64,000 bases of DNA from Hermatobates lingyangjiaoensis. Lineage: Eukaryota > Arthropoda > Insecta > Hemiptera > Hermatobatidae. Positions 1-10,637 of the stretch are shown piece after piece. The number at the start of each line of letters is the position of its first letter. The first letter of the stretch is position 1. A program made the position numbers and the translations under genes. The stretch covers positions 310,001-374,000 of the forward strand of contig JAPFBL010000069.1 in assembly GCA_026182355.1 (NCBI GenBank), in the 5' to 3' direction. Below the pieces are notes generated by a model. It ran no database searches. It was not told the origin of the DNA and worked only from the letters and a program-made list of their open reading frames with translations.

Positions 1-650
1 TTATAACCACGAAAAGATGCAAAAAATGTTTAGAAAAATATTCAAATGAAAATAGTTGAAAAACAGATAACTTCAGAAGAATTTTGAAAACACACAGTGC
101 ATTACAAATTTAATTTTCTACAAGTTGTATTCAAGACATTCTTCTTTAGTATAAGTAGTTGTCAGAGGTTACAAAAAACTGTAAAAGTATAATCACTATT
201 TATCATTTGACATTCAACAATTTTGTCTTTACATGCAAACCACACAAAAAAAATTTAATTTAGTCTGTTATATAATATTTATTAATAGAAAAAAAAAAAT
301 CTAATTTTAACTACCTAAAATCATAATGATCTATTGTAAAACCGCTATACTTATTTTTGTGCTCGAATTACCTGCACTGGAAAATTCTTTCCTTGTATGG
401 ACCCTGGTGGCACAGTCAATAATGAACGGTACACTTTCTCTGAACATTTCCATTCAAGCCCTTAATCTTTTGATAAATTGATTCAATATCTTCTATATTA
501 TATTTGCAGTTTTCCTGAATTTTTAACTAAAATTGAAAATCTCTCTTAAAATATTTCTTTATCGAAGTAAATTATAATGACTTTTTTTAATGTAATGCAA
601 TATATCTAATAATAGTATCTAAAGTTTGTGGTATTGAAATGGTTTTGAAA
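1..650. other. AT-rich non-coding stretch
   Basis: I see only AT-rich sequence with A and T runs and no open frame, repeat structure or RNA gene that I can support. Confidence 0.5.
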
Positions 651-1000
651 TTTAAATTTGATGCGTTTTTCGCAATGGCTGTATGAGTGGGTTTGCTATG
701 TAAGACATTGAAGAGGGGAGCCGATCATCTGGAAGAGTGAGTTCTTTGGAAGCATTACGTTGAGTGGTGCGCGGTGAGGATGATTGCATAAGAAAGCCGC
801 TTATGAGATAGCGGGACAGGTGGATTTCGATCGACTGAGGCAAGACGATAAGCGATGGGTGCATTACATTGGCGCAGCTATACTGAGTGTGCACCATTAG
901 AGGGGGGGCTGCTCCACACCCCCTGCTATATGCCCCATCATCTGAATTACCGCACACTTCATCCAACTGCTATTCCCAATGTCTCCCATCAATTTATCTG
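651..1000. other. GC-richer island beside minisatellite, unassigned
   Basis: This block is clearly GC-richer than its flanks and is open on the minus strand for 104 codons (966 to 652). The predicted peptide starts MDEVCGNSDDGAYSRGCGAA and is rich in Ser, Pro and Arg. I see no domain, no convincing splice signals and no similarity I can name. It lies less than 100 bp from the 34-bp minisatellite, and could be part of the same old mobile element or an exon of an unknown gene. The open frame may simply follow from the base composition. Confidence 0.2.
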
Positions 1001-1086
1001 AACAACCAAAATAAAAACCTTCTTATGAAATAATCATAAATAACAAATATCTTGAAAGAATAAAAACAACAACCAAACTATCTGAA

Positions 1087-1524
1087 TACCATTCGAACCA
1101 ATGACGCCGATCATTATAAATACCATTCGAACCAATGACGCCGATCATTATAAATACCGTTCAAACCAATGACGCCGATCATTATAAATACCATTTGAAC
1201 CAATGACGCCGATCATTATAAATACCATTCGAACCAATGACGCCGATCATTATAAATACCGTTCAAACCAATGACGCCGATCATTATAAATACCATTTGA
1301 ACCAATGACGCCGATCATTATAAATACCATTCGAACCAATGACGCCGATCATTATAAATACCGTTCAAACCAATGACGCCGATCATTATAAATACCATTT
1401 GAACCAATGACGCCGATCATTATAAATACCATTCGAACCAATGACGCCGATCATTATAAATACCGTTCAAACCAATGACGCCGATCATTATAAATACCGT
1501 TCGAACCAATGACGCCGATCATTA
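1087..1524. repeat. 34-bp minisatellite, 13 units, higher-order period 102 bp
   Basis: Thirteen head-to-tail 34-bp units with no insertions or deletions. Each unit contains the invariant core CCAATGACGCCGATCATTAT; variation is confined to the 7 bases after TACC. Calling ATTCGAA A, GTTCAAA B, ATTTGAA C and GTTCGAA D, the order is A A B C A B C A B C A B D. The ABC trimer therefore forms a 102-bp higher-order repeat. The last unit ends at 1524, where the flank switches to unique sequence. Confidence 0.97.
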
Positions 1525-1671
1525 AGTTCCTCACGATTCACTCTGACGCTGCTCAATGGCTATCAGAGACTCATTAGATAATGGTTTGAATAAGATGGTT
1601 TATCAATACGAACTTATGTAGTGTATGCATATATACCTTATACATATAGTGATAAAAGTATCGACCGTGAA

Positions 1672-1766
1672 GTAAAAACAAAATAAAATTTATCAAGACC
1701 TGGTTATTCTTTAACTGAACTAGAATTGACTGTTCTTTAGAGAACGGACCGAGTCCTGATAAATTT

Positions 1767-1780
<14 letters not shown>
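1672..1780. repeat. short foldback next to (TA)n
   Basis: The left arm, around AAATAAAATTTATCAAGACC, is repeated inverted at about 1754-1776 (CCTGATAAATTTTATTTTAT) around a loop of about 60 bp. The right arm runs into a (TA)n tract. It resembles the other (TA)n-bordered foldbacks but has no GAAA-type core. Confidence 0.6.

Positions 1781-1796
<16 letters not shown>
1776..1796. repeat. (TA)n microsatellite
   Basis: Pure TA dinucleotide tract joining the foldback at 1672 to the HP-1 hairpin that follows. Confidence 0.9.
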
Positions 1797-1797
<1 letters not shown>

Positions 1798-1808
1798 CAT
1801 GGATATAT

Positions 1809-2046
1809 AACAAGATTTCACAATAAATACGTGAAATAAAAAAATGTACGTCTAAAGTGTACTATGAAATTAGAAAAAGATACTAAGACTTTTCAACTGA
1901 AACAAGCGTTTTTCGTCAGATTCAAACTGATACTGAATCACAGAATCAAACTCACTATCAGTTTGACTTTGACGAAGACCGCTTGTTACGGTTGAAAGAT
2001 TTTAGTCTTGTTTTCCCATTTCATATTGTGGTTTGATCATTGATAT
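1809..2046. repeat. HP-1 foldback element, tail on left
   Basis: An imperfect inverted repeat of the commonest foldback family in the window (here named HP-1). The left arm begins with the outer extension AACAAGATTTCAC and runs into the complement of the right arm. The right arm carries TTGACGAAGACCG, then the hairpin partner CGGTTGAAAG, and ends at GTGGTTTGATCATTGATA without the outer extension. It is diverged relative to the copies at 48-49 kb, so it is an older insertion. Confidence 0.85.
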
Positions 2047-2088
2047 ATACGTTTGAACCTTGGTTTGGTTTGAACCTTGATATAGAAT

Positions 2089-2215
2089 AACAAGGTTCCA
2101 CAATAAATACGTGAAATAAAAATCAATAACTAAAAACAGTATGAAATCAGAAAAATGGTTGAGGACTTCAACCAAAACAAGTGGTCTTCGTAAGAGTTAA
2201 AACTGATGCGAAAAC
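2089..2215. repeat. HP-1 left arm, separated from its partner
   Basis: It has the outer extension (AACAAGGTTCCACAATAAAT) and the inner left arm ending at GTGGTCTTCGTAAGAG. The matching right arm does not follow. A short right-arm piece is found 460 bp further on (2675-2715), which suggests later insertion or rearrangement. Confidence 0.7.
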
Positions 2216-2674
2216 AAGTCATGCAGAAACATCCGATGTGGAGTTGAGAAGGGTGAGATGCAAAAGAGGTATTTTAAAGGGCGTTAAGCGCAAGAAAGAG
2301 AACAAAAGGCTGGATATCACAGGCAAGTCAGGGTAAACAAAAGAGTTCAGGAAGAAATAAGAAACAAACTATCTGCTGGCTGTCAACCTTCGTGATGAAG
2401 CTACTGCCCTCGTCAATACAGAGTCGGCTTCAATGAACCGTTGATATTATATTTTATCTAATTCTAGTTTAGAAGTTGGTACGTATGAATATATGGTGTA
2501 AAATAAATGTTTTTATTCAGAGTAAGAAAGCCAGAAATGTAACTAATACCTTTCATTGTTTTGCTTAAAATAACTTACCCCAATTTATTACTATGGTTTA
2601 TAAGTTTATTTTTATTTGATATGTTTATTGTGAAAACTATACATATACTCGTATATTACCTCTTGAATTCGTTG
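2216..2674. other. sequence between separated HP-1 arms
   Basis: A moderately purine-rich segment (about 2230-2445) followed by AT-rich sequence. It has no long open frame or terminal repeats that I can see. Because it sits between two halves of one foldback, it could be an insertion. Confidence 0.3.
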
Positions 2675-2715
2675 ACAGATCTTAGCCATTTTTGTGGTTT
2701 GGACGTTGATATATA
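2675..2715. repeat. HP-1 right-arm fragment
   Basis: AGATCTTAGCC, then TTGTGGTTTGGACGTTGATA, matches the outer part of an HP-1 right arm. It probably belongs with the left arm at 2089-2215. Confidence 0.6.
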
Positions 2716-3241
2716 ATATTATTTCACTATAAAGATAAGAAGACGAGAAGTTACAACTAGGACTTAAAAAAAATTGTAAACAGTTTTGTTTTGTCTAGTA
2801 TTTATTTTTTTTAACTTTTTTTTATTACTTCGCTTTTTTTCAAAATACAATTAATTTTTCTTTGCTTTCCTTGAATTTTGGTTATAATTTTGTTGATGTA
2901 AATTTCGTGTGGCTATTTTCATTTATACTTATTATTATTTAGTTTCTTTATAATCCACGCTAGCGAAAGATGGCAACACTGGAATCTTGTTTCCTTGGCG
3001 CTCCTTTATGTGTCTTTATTACCTTTACGTTATAGGCAGTCCTATGTTAAATAAGTCTTTGAACTCTCACTAAGTAATGTAGTACTGAAGAAAATGACAT
3101 AAATCTTGATGAATATTCAAGATGAATGTAACATTTCTTTATTTTACATGACTTAAATTTCTTCTGATTGTAGGTAATTTTGATTTGAACATAGAAAACT
3201 AACAACCTATTACTGAATATTTCATGTATGTCCTCAAAGTA

Positions 3242-3444
3242 TGTATAACAATATTTCACAATAAACACGTGAAATAAAACTCAGCATCTAAACCACAGTA
3301 AGAAATCAGAAAAATAACTGAAATATTTCAGCCAAAACAAGCGGTCTTTGCCATCTGTTAGACTTTGAAGAAAACAGCTTGTTTTGATTAAAAGATCATA
3401 GTTATGTTCCAGATTTCTTACTGTAGTTTAAACGTTGATATGTA
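3242..3444. repeat. HP-1 foldback element, tail on left
   Basis: A diverged inverted repeat. The left arm starts with the outer extension (CAATAAACACGTGAAATAAA) and continues with TCTAAACCACAGTAAG and CAAGCGGTCTT. The right arm ends TTACTGTAGTTTAAACGTTG with no extension. Confidence 0.8.
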
Positions 3445-5526
3445 TAAGATAAATCAAAAGAAAGGTAAACCACTAACTCCATGAGATGATTGAAACTGAA
3501 TCCCAATTTAAAAATCTATAAATTGATAACAATATAGAATTCTAAATGGCAATAAGGTTATTTTACCTGAAACTCTGCTCAATATAACAACTAACAGAAG
3601 AGGAATGTCACAGAGTAAGTGTTTTTAAGCTGACGATTGCTTTTTCTATGAAAATGTATATCTGTTTAGTTAATTATTTCTAAATGACTATTCTGATAGT
3701 TTTTTTCAATGAAGTATTATTTATCGTTTCATCAGTATTTATTATTATCGTTTTTCATGAGTATTGTAAAATGTATGTTATGGTTTTACATGAATTTACA
3801 ATTACATAAATAATTCAAAGTTTTTATAAACTGATTATTGAATATTAAGTATCTTTATATTACCTTTATCGATTTGAAAATTATGAAATTGACGTTCCTA
3901 TTACTGAAGGAATTTTTTCATTATTTTCAGGTCAAACAGTAACAATTAATTTCAAAAATTAAAAAGCAACTAAATTTCATCAAATTATTATTAAAAACGA
4001 CGGGCATATGCTTTGAAGAACAAAAATGTAATTCATGTTAATATGACAAACTGATTTAAAGAATTTTTGTATTAGTTCTCAATTAATTTTCATTATAAGT
4101 AAATGTGTTTTGATTTGTTTTATATGTGATTTTCTATATCTTTCATTGTTTGCATTAGATATCTTTATAAAAAAAGGACTTGAACAAATAAACTTCAGAA
4201 ATAAAACTACATGTTTCCATATTTTAGTTTCATTTTATGAGTGGTTCTTCTATATTTTATATACATATATATGTATATGTGTGTGTTTAGATTAGTGTAT
4301 TTAGAATTACATCTATGTATTAAGTTTAGTTTGTATATATAATAGTGCTATATGTATCACTAATCAAAACATTTAACTCTTTTAATTTATCTTAATAATC
4401 TCTAAATATTAAATGTTAGAGAGTTATTTCATCATCTGAAAGTATTCTGGAAAATAATCAAGAAAATGTTGAAAAAGAAATCAAAGTTTTCATAATTAGT
4501 GTTTGTTATTTTCAGAAACAATGAACTTTGATTTAATTTGAGTCATTTAAAAACTACAAGCCAAAATCATTGTGATAATTATTTTATTTTGCAAAATTAT
4601 ATATATGACACAATAGTGAAGCAATTAATAATCCTGTAATCAAAAAGTTTCCTTCTTTTAGAAAAAAACATAAATTCTAATTATTCATTTTCATACAAAT
4701 GGTGGATAATTGCATTTAATTATTTGTATTCCATATGTCAATTATTTCTTGCTTTTAATTTATTAATATTACATTTCTGTAGATTATTAAATTTCAGTTT
4801 GTGTTTAGTCGGTAAATTAAATATGTTTTAACAGTACTGAATTAAATTTAATATAGAATTTCTTTTTTTTTTTTTTTGATATTAATTTCTGCATCTCTAC
4901 CGAACTATTGAACATTTATTAACAAAATCTTTGATTGCTGAAGAATTTACTACATTTGAGATCAAATAAAACGTTTAATATAGATTCATATGAATCTTGC
5001 TGAAAACTTTGAACTTTCGTGAGTGTTTAATGGAATTATTGTTTACTTAAAGGTAATGCCTTACAGGTCTTAATGAGATTCAATTAGGAGTTACAGCCTT
5101 TGAGTAGTTACCTCAAGTACCATACAGGTCTTTGAGGAGGTACATCCTTATAAAGGGAGTGATCAAATATCAGAAGGATTTAGATGTGTTGTTTGAAACT
5201 AATGGAAGTCATTTCAAATTTTATATACATTAATAATATATTTATTTGAGTTTGTCTGCATTTTTTTTTTACAAGTATAAATGTATCACACTATTTGTTA
5301 TTTTAATGGAATTACTGCAGCTTATAAAAACCACTTACGTTCTCAATATTCATATGAAATTAAGCTTTATGAATTTTGCAAATAAATTTATCTACAGATT
5401 TACATTAGCTAAAGTCACTAAAATCCATAGGAGCCATTAATTAAAATATCCAGTTAAGTTATAATATATTTAAGGATATTTGTTAACCTTTTATTATTCG
5501 ATTAACCGTTTTTACCTTTTTTTTAG
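3445..5526. other. AT-rich non-coding sequence upstream of exon 1
   Basis: No repeats, RNA genes or convincing exons seen. There are A/T homopolymer runs (for example near 4863) and a short TA/TG tract near 4260. If the gene extends 5', this is intron. Confidence 0.5.
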
Positions 5527-5607
5527 GGAGAGAGAAGGACGTTACCAGGGGAACTCCCAGGGCCACGAAGAAGAGGCTATCAAAAGAGAATAGAACCCCA
5601 CATGCAG
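5527..5607 (+). CDS. internal exon 1 of unidentified gene
   Basis: An 81-bp GC-richer segment bounded by a strong acceptor (a run of T ending TTTTTTTAG at 5526) and a consensus donor (CAG then GTAAAG at 5608). In phase 0 it is open throughout for 27 codons, reading GERRTLPGELPGPRRR and then GYQKRIEPHMQ. That frame leaves no split codon and joins directly to the open frame of the exon at 9610. A second frame is also open but runs into a stop in the next exon, so phase 0 is preferred. The peptide is basic, with Pro and Arg, suggesting a disordered linker. No domain is recognised, and the 5' end of the gene lies outside the window or was not found. Confidence 0.55.
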
Positions 5608-8350
5608 GTAAAGAAAAATGCTACTTCCGTTTATCACTGTGATGGTTCATGTATAATTGAGTGATTAGTGTTCTTTCAGCGTATGCTGAAAATCTTGTCA
5701 TGAAATAAAAGAATGTATGAAAACACTGTACATAGATTTAGTTAAATATATCTCTATAGTACGATTAATAACTAACCTTGTTGCAACAATAATAGTTGTT
5801 CATATATGAAATTTATGTGGATTATAACAGTGATTTTACAATTTTAAAATTGGCTATCCAGTGTATACATTTCTATGTATACAGACTAATATTAAAAAAT
5901 CCGGCAAACATGGGACCTGAGGAAGGCTGCATTTTTCATTTAGTGATTATTTTTGTTCAGTAATGGATAGTACAGGTGGTAATTTCCTTTAAATATTGGG
6001 TACACCATATAAGATAATAAATTAAAGCCGTAAGATTATATAGTGTACCTTATATATAATTGAAGAAAATCCTCTCCTGTAGAGACCATTAATGGATAAA
6101 AATAAACACTAATTGAAAATCAAGTGAAATATTATTCCTCCTGAACATCACAAAATACAGTAAAAATAGTTATGCAGAATTTTAATTCAATTAAATAGAA
6201 CTGAACTTCCGAAGAATTTTAATTTAAATGAAATACACCTTATTGTACTTTTTAGGAGCACCAGAAAACAAGTGGTGCACCAACGGGGAAAATTTGAAAA
6301 TTTGTTTCCGAAATCTGTCCGAGATTTATGGTTGCTGTATTTTTATTGTCAATCTGTATGAAAAATGAAAACATCGAAGTTTTTTACAATGTATAATACT
6401 GTAACATGTGAGTTATGACTTTATGGTATATAGTATACTCTTACTGCATCAGCAGTGTACTCTTGTCTACAATTGAAGAACATATAATCTTTAACAAAAA
6501 TAACCAGTCATTAAAAAAAAAGTTATTTAATGAAAGCTAATAAATAATATGAAAACCCGTTAACAATTATTTGATAAAGTTTTTCTTTATTTCGAATAGT
6601 TCGTTGTTGAAAACTGATAGTAGTAAAACTTTAAAAGTGGTTTACTTCAAAACCTGAACTGAAGATGATTTGAAAAAAAAAGGGGGAAAGAAAATGGGAT
6701 TTGAAATCAAAGCAGGAGTACTTAGAAAGACTGAATTGGCTGAATATATTCATTCAAGTACCAACACCGAATTAAAATTTAAAAAAAAAACTCTTGAAGG
6801 AGAGGAGACCTTTTCACCGAATTCAAACCTTGGTTGATCTTTAAAGTATTTTAACAGTTCGTCATTGAATATTCATCAGTTCTTTTAAACTCAAGTGTGT
6901 GAAGGAAAACGTTTAAAATGTTTGACTTTTATCCCTTTAATATATAGAACAAGTGGTCACTTGAGCATATCATACAACTAGACATTACTAAATTTATTTT
7001 TTTTGTTTTAAGTTAACTTAAATTGAAAAAAAGTAATAATATATCTAATTTAACAAATTAAATAAAATTAATTGATCAATCAGTTAATGTAATCAGTTTA
7101 AGTTTTATCCAAAAAAAAATTAACTTAAACTGTTTGCAGGTAACTACAGATATAATGCTAATTATTTATTTTAAAATAATCTATTTATTATGTATATCAT
7201 GTAATACTTGTTATGTTAGAATAAATATATTTCATTTAAGTTGACTTGACAAAGTATTCACAACAGGGTAACGTTTTGATGATAATTGTTAAAAGAATCT
7301 CCAGTTTTAATGTGAAAAATTTATTTAGGAAAGGACAGTAGGATATCTGGACAAGGGGACTTGAGTTAATCATCCTAAAGAGTTCTAATTCTAATTTAAT
7401 TATTATGTTTTCTGGCATTTCATAAAAGTTCATGAACAACTATGGTCCAGATGAGGATATTTGCAAAGAATTAATATGAAGGAGATTCAAATTGAGTCCA
7501 GTTTCATTTTAGAATAACACTAAATTATTAATTATTTAACAGGAATTAATAACTTTCATCCCTTTAGATGAAAGAAATATAGGAGGATTTCTTTTTTGTG
7601 TTTGAGACCTTACTAACTTCACATTTTTTATGCACAAAAATGTTATCCTCTTTTTTTATGATTCATTCATATTTTGCATCATTAATTTTCTTTGGCTTCG
7701 TGAATATCTTTGAATTAGGCAATGATTCACCGTGACCCTTTCCCTTCATGTAAGTCTGGATGATTGGTAAAGTATACCTTGTTTACTGGGCCATTGTTAA
7801 CCTGTATAAAACTATTGTTAATAGAACTAGATAAGCCTAGTTTTGATACAAACATAAATTAAACTTTAAATAACAAATTCTATATATTATATATGTAAAA
7901 CTATAAACAACACTCTTGAAACAACCAGAGATATATATATTAACTGAAATGAATCAATTGTAACTTTAAATTTGTTCTTTAAAGTACACAATGTTATGCA
8001 AATATATATTAATAACAAATATACAACATAATTTATTTCTATTTAATTATTAAATAATTAAATTACATTTTAGTCTCATACTATTAATAATACAACAATT
8101 TCTAGAATCCTTCAAAAGATTTTTCGTAAGCAAATTTAGTGTAAAAAAACTGAAAATTATTTAACTTTTTTATGTATGAGTTTGAAAAGTTACAATCGTT
8201 TTAGTTAATTGTTAATTTTGAATTACTTTTTTTTTATAATACTTCTCTGCAATACGTTTATGGTTTAATCCTTCCTTCTGATTTTCATGAATATTTAAAA
8301 CTGATTATAATCAGTAAACATGTTTCACACCCTTAAACAGAGCATTACAG
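5608..8350. other. intron 1, first part
   Basis: AT-rich intronic sequence between exon 1 and the Jockey remnant. I see A/T runs and nothing else that I can support. Confidence 0.45.
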
Positions 8351-8351
8351 T

Positions 8352-9390
8352 AATTTTTTTTTATTTTTATTTTACATAGTCACAACAACGTAAACGTAAC
8401 TAGTGACAATGATGAAAGAAATATATACATTTGCACATGGAGGCAGGAGGGATGAAATAATCCAGGATTATACTTCCTGGCGTGAAAAATAAGTTATAAA
8501 ACTTGGATTAAATTTATAATTCACTAGAGTAATTCACACCAATAAGTCTCTTGGCCACTTTCTCCACAGGCGCCTTTCGGGATTTCCTGGGATATTTGTT
8601 GAGGAGATGTTTAGGACTAAGGGATTATTGCGAAAAGATTTTTGTGGAATTCTTTGTAGCGAGATATTGCCACTTGATGAACTGTTGAAATCTTGAGGTC
8701 TGAATATATTGTTTGATTTGCTATGTAAAAAGGACAATGAAGAATTTTTGACTGAAGAGCTTGTATCCTCTAGGCCAGGGCTTCTTAAAATGTGGGTCGC
8801 GACCCCCAGGGGGGTCGCGAGATTACTGAAAGGGGGTCGCAAAGATCTGATACTTTTCAATCATTATAAATAAAATTTTAAAATTAGTATACACACTACG
8901 TACAAATATAAATACAAATAAAAATCATACAAAATACTATTGTAGTTTTATTATAACTATTTTTTGAAAAAAAGTGGCAATGCAAAACTGTTATGCAGGG
9001 CCTATAAATGAAAATATGGAAGTAGCGTTTAAAATAATAAATACAACGCGCTCCTCGATTTTCAACTGAATGTTCGACTTTGATGTCTGGCCGCCGCCGT
9101 CAGTGTTTGCAAGATAACTTTATATGAAGGAGGGGGTCGTTTAAAATTTCCTAAGCTTGAAGGGGTCGCTATATAAAAAAGTTTAAGAAGCCCTGCTCTA
9201 GGCATTGCTAGATTTTGTTGCTCCCCATATTTCAATACCGTAAATCCAACTAGGCATATTCATAGATTTGTACAGTAATAGTTTATTGACAGTTGTTAAT
9301 TTTGAACGATTATCAAGTAAGTGAATTAAAAGTCTATAGCGTCTGTTTAGTTCTGTTCTTTTCATTTTGGTATGGGGAGTACAGTAATTG
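8352..9390 (-). pseudogene. Jockey-type non-LTR retrotransposon 3' end, disrupted
   Basis: Reading the minus strand from about 9390, the conceptual translation has the C-terminal landmarks of a Jockey-clade reverse transcriptase ORF2: NRRYRLLIHLLDNRSKL, NKLLLYKSMNMPSWIYGIEI and WGATKSSN. A hAT MITE (8776-9195) then interrupts it. Coding resumes with IQALQSKILHCPFYIANQT and VHQVAISRYKEFHKN. A frameshift near 8640-8620 leads to NIPGNPERRLWRKWPRDLLV and a stop at about 8534. An A-rich tail follows on the minus strand at about 8380-8352, the expected 3' end of a LINE. The 5' part (endonuclease and catalytic palm) is missing, so this is a dead 5'-truncated copy lying antisense inside intron 1. Confidence 0.85.
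8776..9195. mobile_element. non-autonomous hAT element (MITE) inside the LINE
   Basis: The termini are CAGGGCTTCTTAAAATGTGG on the left and its imperfect complement, AAGTTTAAGAAGCCCTG, on the right. The 420-bp element is flanked by a perfect 8-bp target duplication, CTCTAGGC, at 8768-8775 and 9196-9203, the size typical of hAT transposons. There is no transposase frame inside. The subterminal block is unusually GC-rich with GGGTCGC repeats. The insertion splits the Jockey frame, so it is younger than the LINE copy. Confidence 0.95.
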
Positions 9391-9609
9391 ATACTAAAAA
9401 AGTGGTCTTATCCCTAGCACTTAAAAATTTACGATTTAATATTTCATTTTCCTAAAAACAAACTTATTTTATATTTCAATTTCTTTTGGAAACTAAGTAA
9501 AAACTTTCATTTTAAAAAATGAGAGTAATTACACTATCATTTGATTAGTTATCATTCACTGCTATTGCCTAAAAATAGATCTATTTGATTTAAATATTAT
9601 TTTGTACAG
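9391..9609. other. intron 1, last part
   Basis: AT-rich sequence ending in the acceptor TTTGTACAG at 9601-9609. Nothing else seen. Confidence 0.45.
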
Positions 9610-9766
9610 GTCTCGTGTTCACTACCAGAAACTCCAATCTTCAGTCGAGGTGGTTGCGATATCCCCCGAACTCCTCATAGACGAGCTCCAGATGTACCAT
9701 CGTCAACGGCTCCTCGTCTTCACCACACCACTTCCTCAACTACCTCTTCGGCCTACAGATCCACTG
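9610..9766 (+). CDS. internal exon 2 of unidentified gene
   Basis: A 157-bp segment with acceptor TTTGTACAG and donor CTG then GTAGCT. Phase 0 is open for 52 codons plus one base: VSCSLPETPIFSRGG, then CDIPRTPHRRAPDVPSS, then a Thr/Ser-rich end (TTSSTTSSAYRST). The left-over G joins the first two bases of the exon at 17896 to restore the long open frame there. Composition (Pro, Ser, Thr, Arg) suggests an unstructured region with possible phosphorylation sites such as RTP. A frame in this exon beginning ATG-less at 9602 is a shadow. I do not recognise the protein. Confidence 0.6.
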
Positions 9767-9852
9767 GTAGCTTTTTTTATTCAAGTAACTTACCACAAAT
9801 ATTTTGTCGAGTTATTTGAATATTCATCTCTGGTATTATTGTGATAATTTTG

Positions 9853-10070
9853 ATATATACAGTTCAATGTAGAAAAAGAAACATAGAGAAATCAAAAGCA
9901 CACTCAGAGTCTCTAATTTTCGGTTTGAACCGTCTTCAGGAGAGAAAAGAGAGGGAAACGAAGTGCACTGGTTTCCCTCTCTTATCTCTCCTGAATACGG
10001 TTCAAACCGAAAATTAGAGACTGTAAGTGTGTTCTTTTGATTTCTCTATGTTTCTATTTCTATATTGAAC

Positions 10071-10078
<8 letters not shown>
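9853..10078. repeat. HP-3 foldback element
   Basis: A near-perfect inverted repeat of about 110-bp arms. The right arm reads CTCCTGAATACGGTTCAAAC then CGAAAATTAGAGAC; the left arm carries its complement with CTGAAGAC in place of CTGAATAC. The loop contains AGAGAGGGAAAC and its complement, so the palindrome extends almost to the centre. The right side runs into (TA)n. It has the CTGAAGA, one base, GGTT..AACC, GAAA signature shared by all foldback families here. Confidence 0.9.

Positions 10079-10102
<24 letters not shown>
10076..10102. repeat. (TA)n microsatellite between two hairpins
   Basis: TA tract of about 26 bp that separates the HP-3 and HP-2 foldbacks. Confidence 0.9.
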
Positions 10103-10107
<5 letters not shown>

Positions 10108-10255
10108 AATTCAAAATGAAGGAAACACTCAGAAAGACACAGACATAACTCACATCGATATTTCGATGTGAGTTATGTCTGTGTCTTTCTGTGTGTTTCC
10201 TTCATTTTGAATTTATTTTATTTAAAAAAGTCCGCTGGACCGTTTGTTTTAATTG
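10102..10255. repeat. HP-2 foldback element, tail on right
   Basis: The inverted arms (AAATTCAAAATGAAGGAAAC and its complement) meet at a collapsed centre, CATCGATATTTCGATGTGAG. The inner part carrying the CTGATGA core has been lost. The outer extension AAAGTCCGCTGGACCGTTTG is present on the right side only. Confidence 0.85.
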
Positions 10256-10286
10256 GTATATATATATATTATATATATATATATAT
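10256..10286. repeat. (TA)n microsatellite
   Basis: Imperfect TA tract between the HP-2 and HP-1 foldbacks. Confidence 0.85.
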
Positions 10287-10447
10287 CATCAAACCACAAT
10301 ATGAAATGGGAAAACAAGACTAAGATCTTTCAACCGTCACAAGCGGTCTTCGTCAGAGTCAAAAACCCAACTAGATTTTGTCCAGTTACTAGATTTACTG
10401 TGGTTTGATCGTTGATTGTTATTTAACTTGTTTATGTGGAATCTTTA
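10287..10447. repeat. HP-1 foldback element, tail on right
   Basis: The left arm starts directly at ATCATCAAACCACAATATG after (TA)n. The right arm is internally deleted (most of the CTGACGA-containing part is gone) but keeps ACTGTGGTTTGATCGTTGAT and the outer extension TTTAACTTGTTTATGTGGAA. Confidence 0.8.
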
Positions 10448-10458
10448 TATATATTTTA

Positions 10459-10637
10459 AAACCTTTTTTATAGGCAGATTTAAGAATTTTTTTAACTAAG
10501 ATAATGACATTTACATTATTTAAAGAAACAACAGTCTTAACCGGACAAAACCTTCGACTAGACTGTTTTGTCCGGTTAAGATTGTTGTTCCTTTAAAATA
10601 ATGTAAATTTCATTTCATATATATATATAAAGGTTTT
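10459..10637. repeat. foldback element, separate family
   Basis: The left arm (AAAACCTTTTTTATAG, then TTTACATTATTTAAAG and CAGTCTTAACCGGACAAAAC) is mirrored on the right (GTTTTGTCCGGTTAAGATTG to TATATAAAGGTTTTG). Its sequence is unrelated to HP-1, 2 or 3, and the central loop is only about 14 bp. Confidence 0.85.

Noticed and set aside
1087..1524. CRISPR-like array
   Set aside because: The 34-bp repeats are contiguous with no spacers and the context is eukaryotic; it is a minisatellite.
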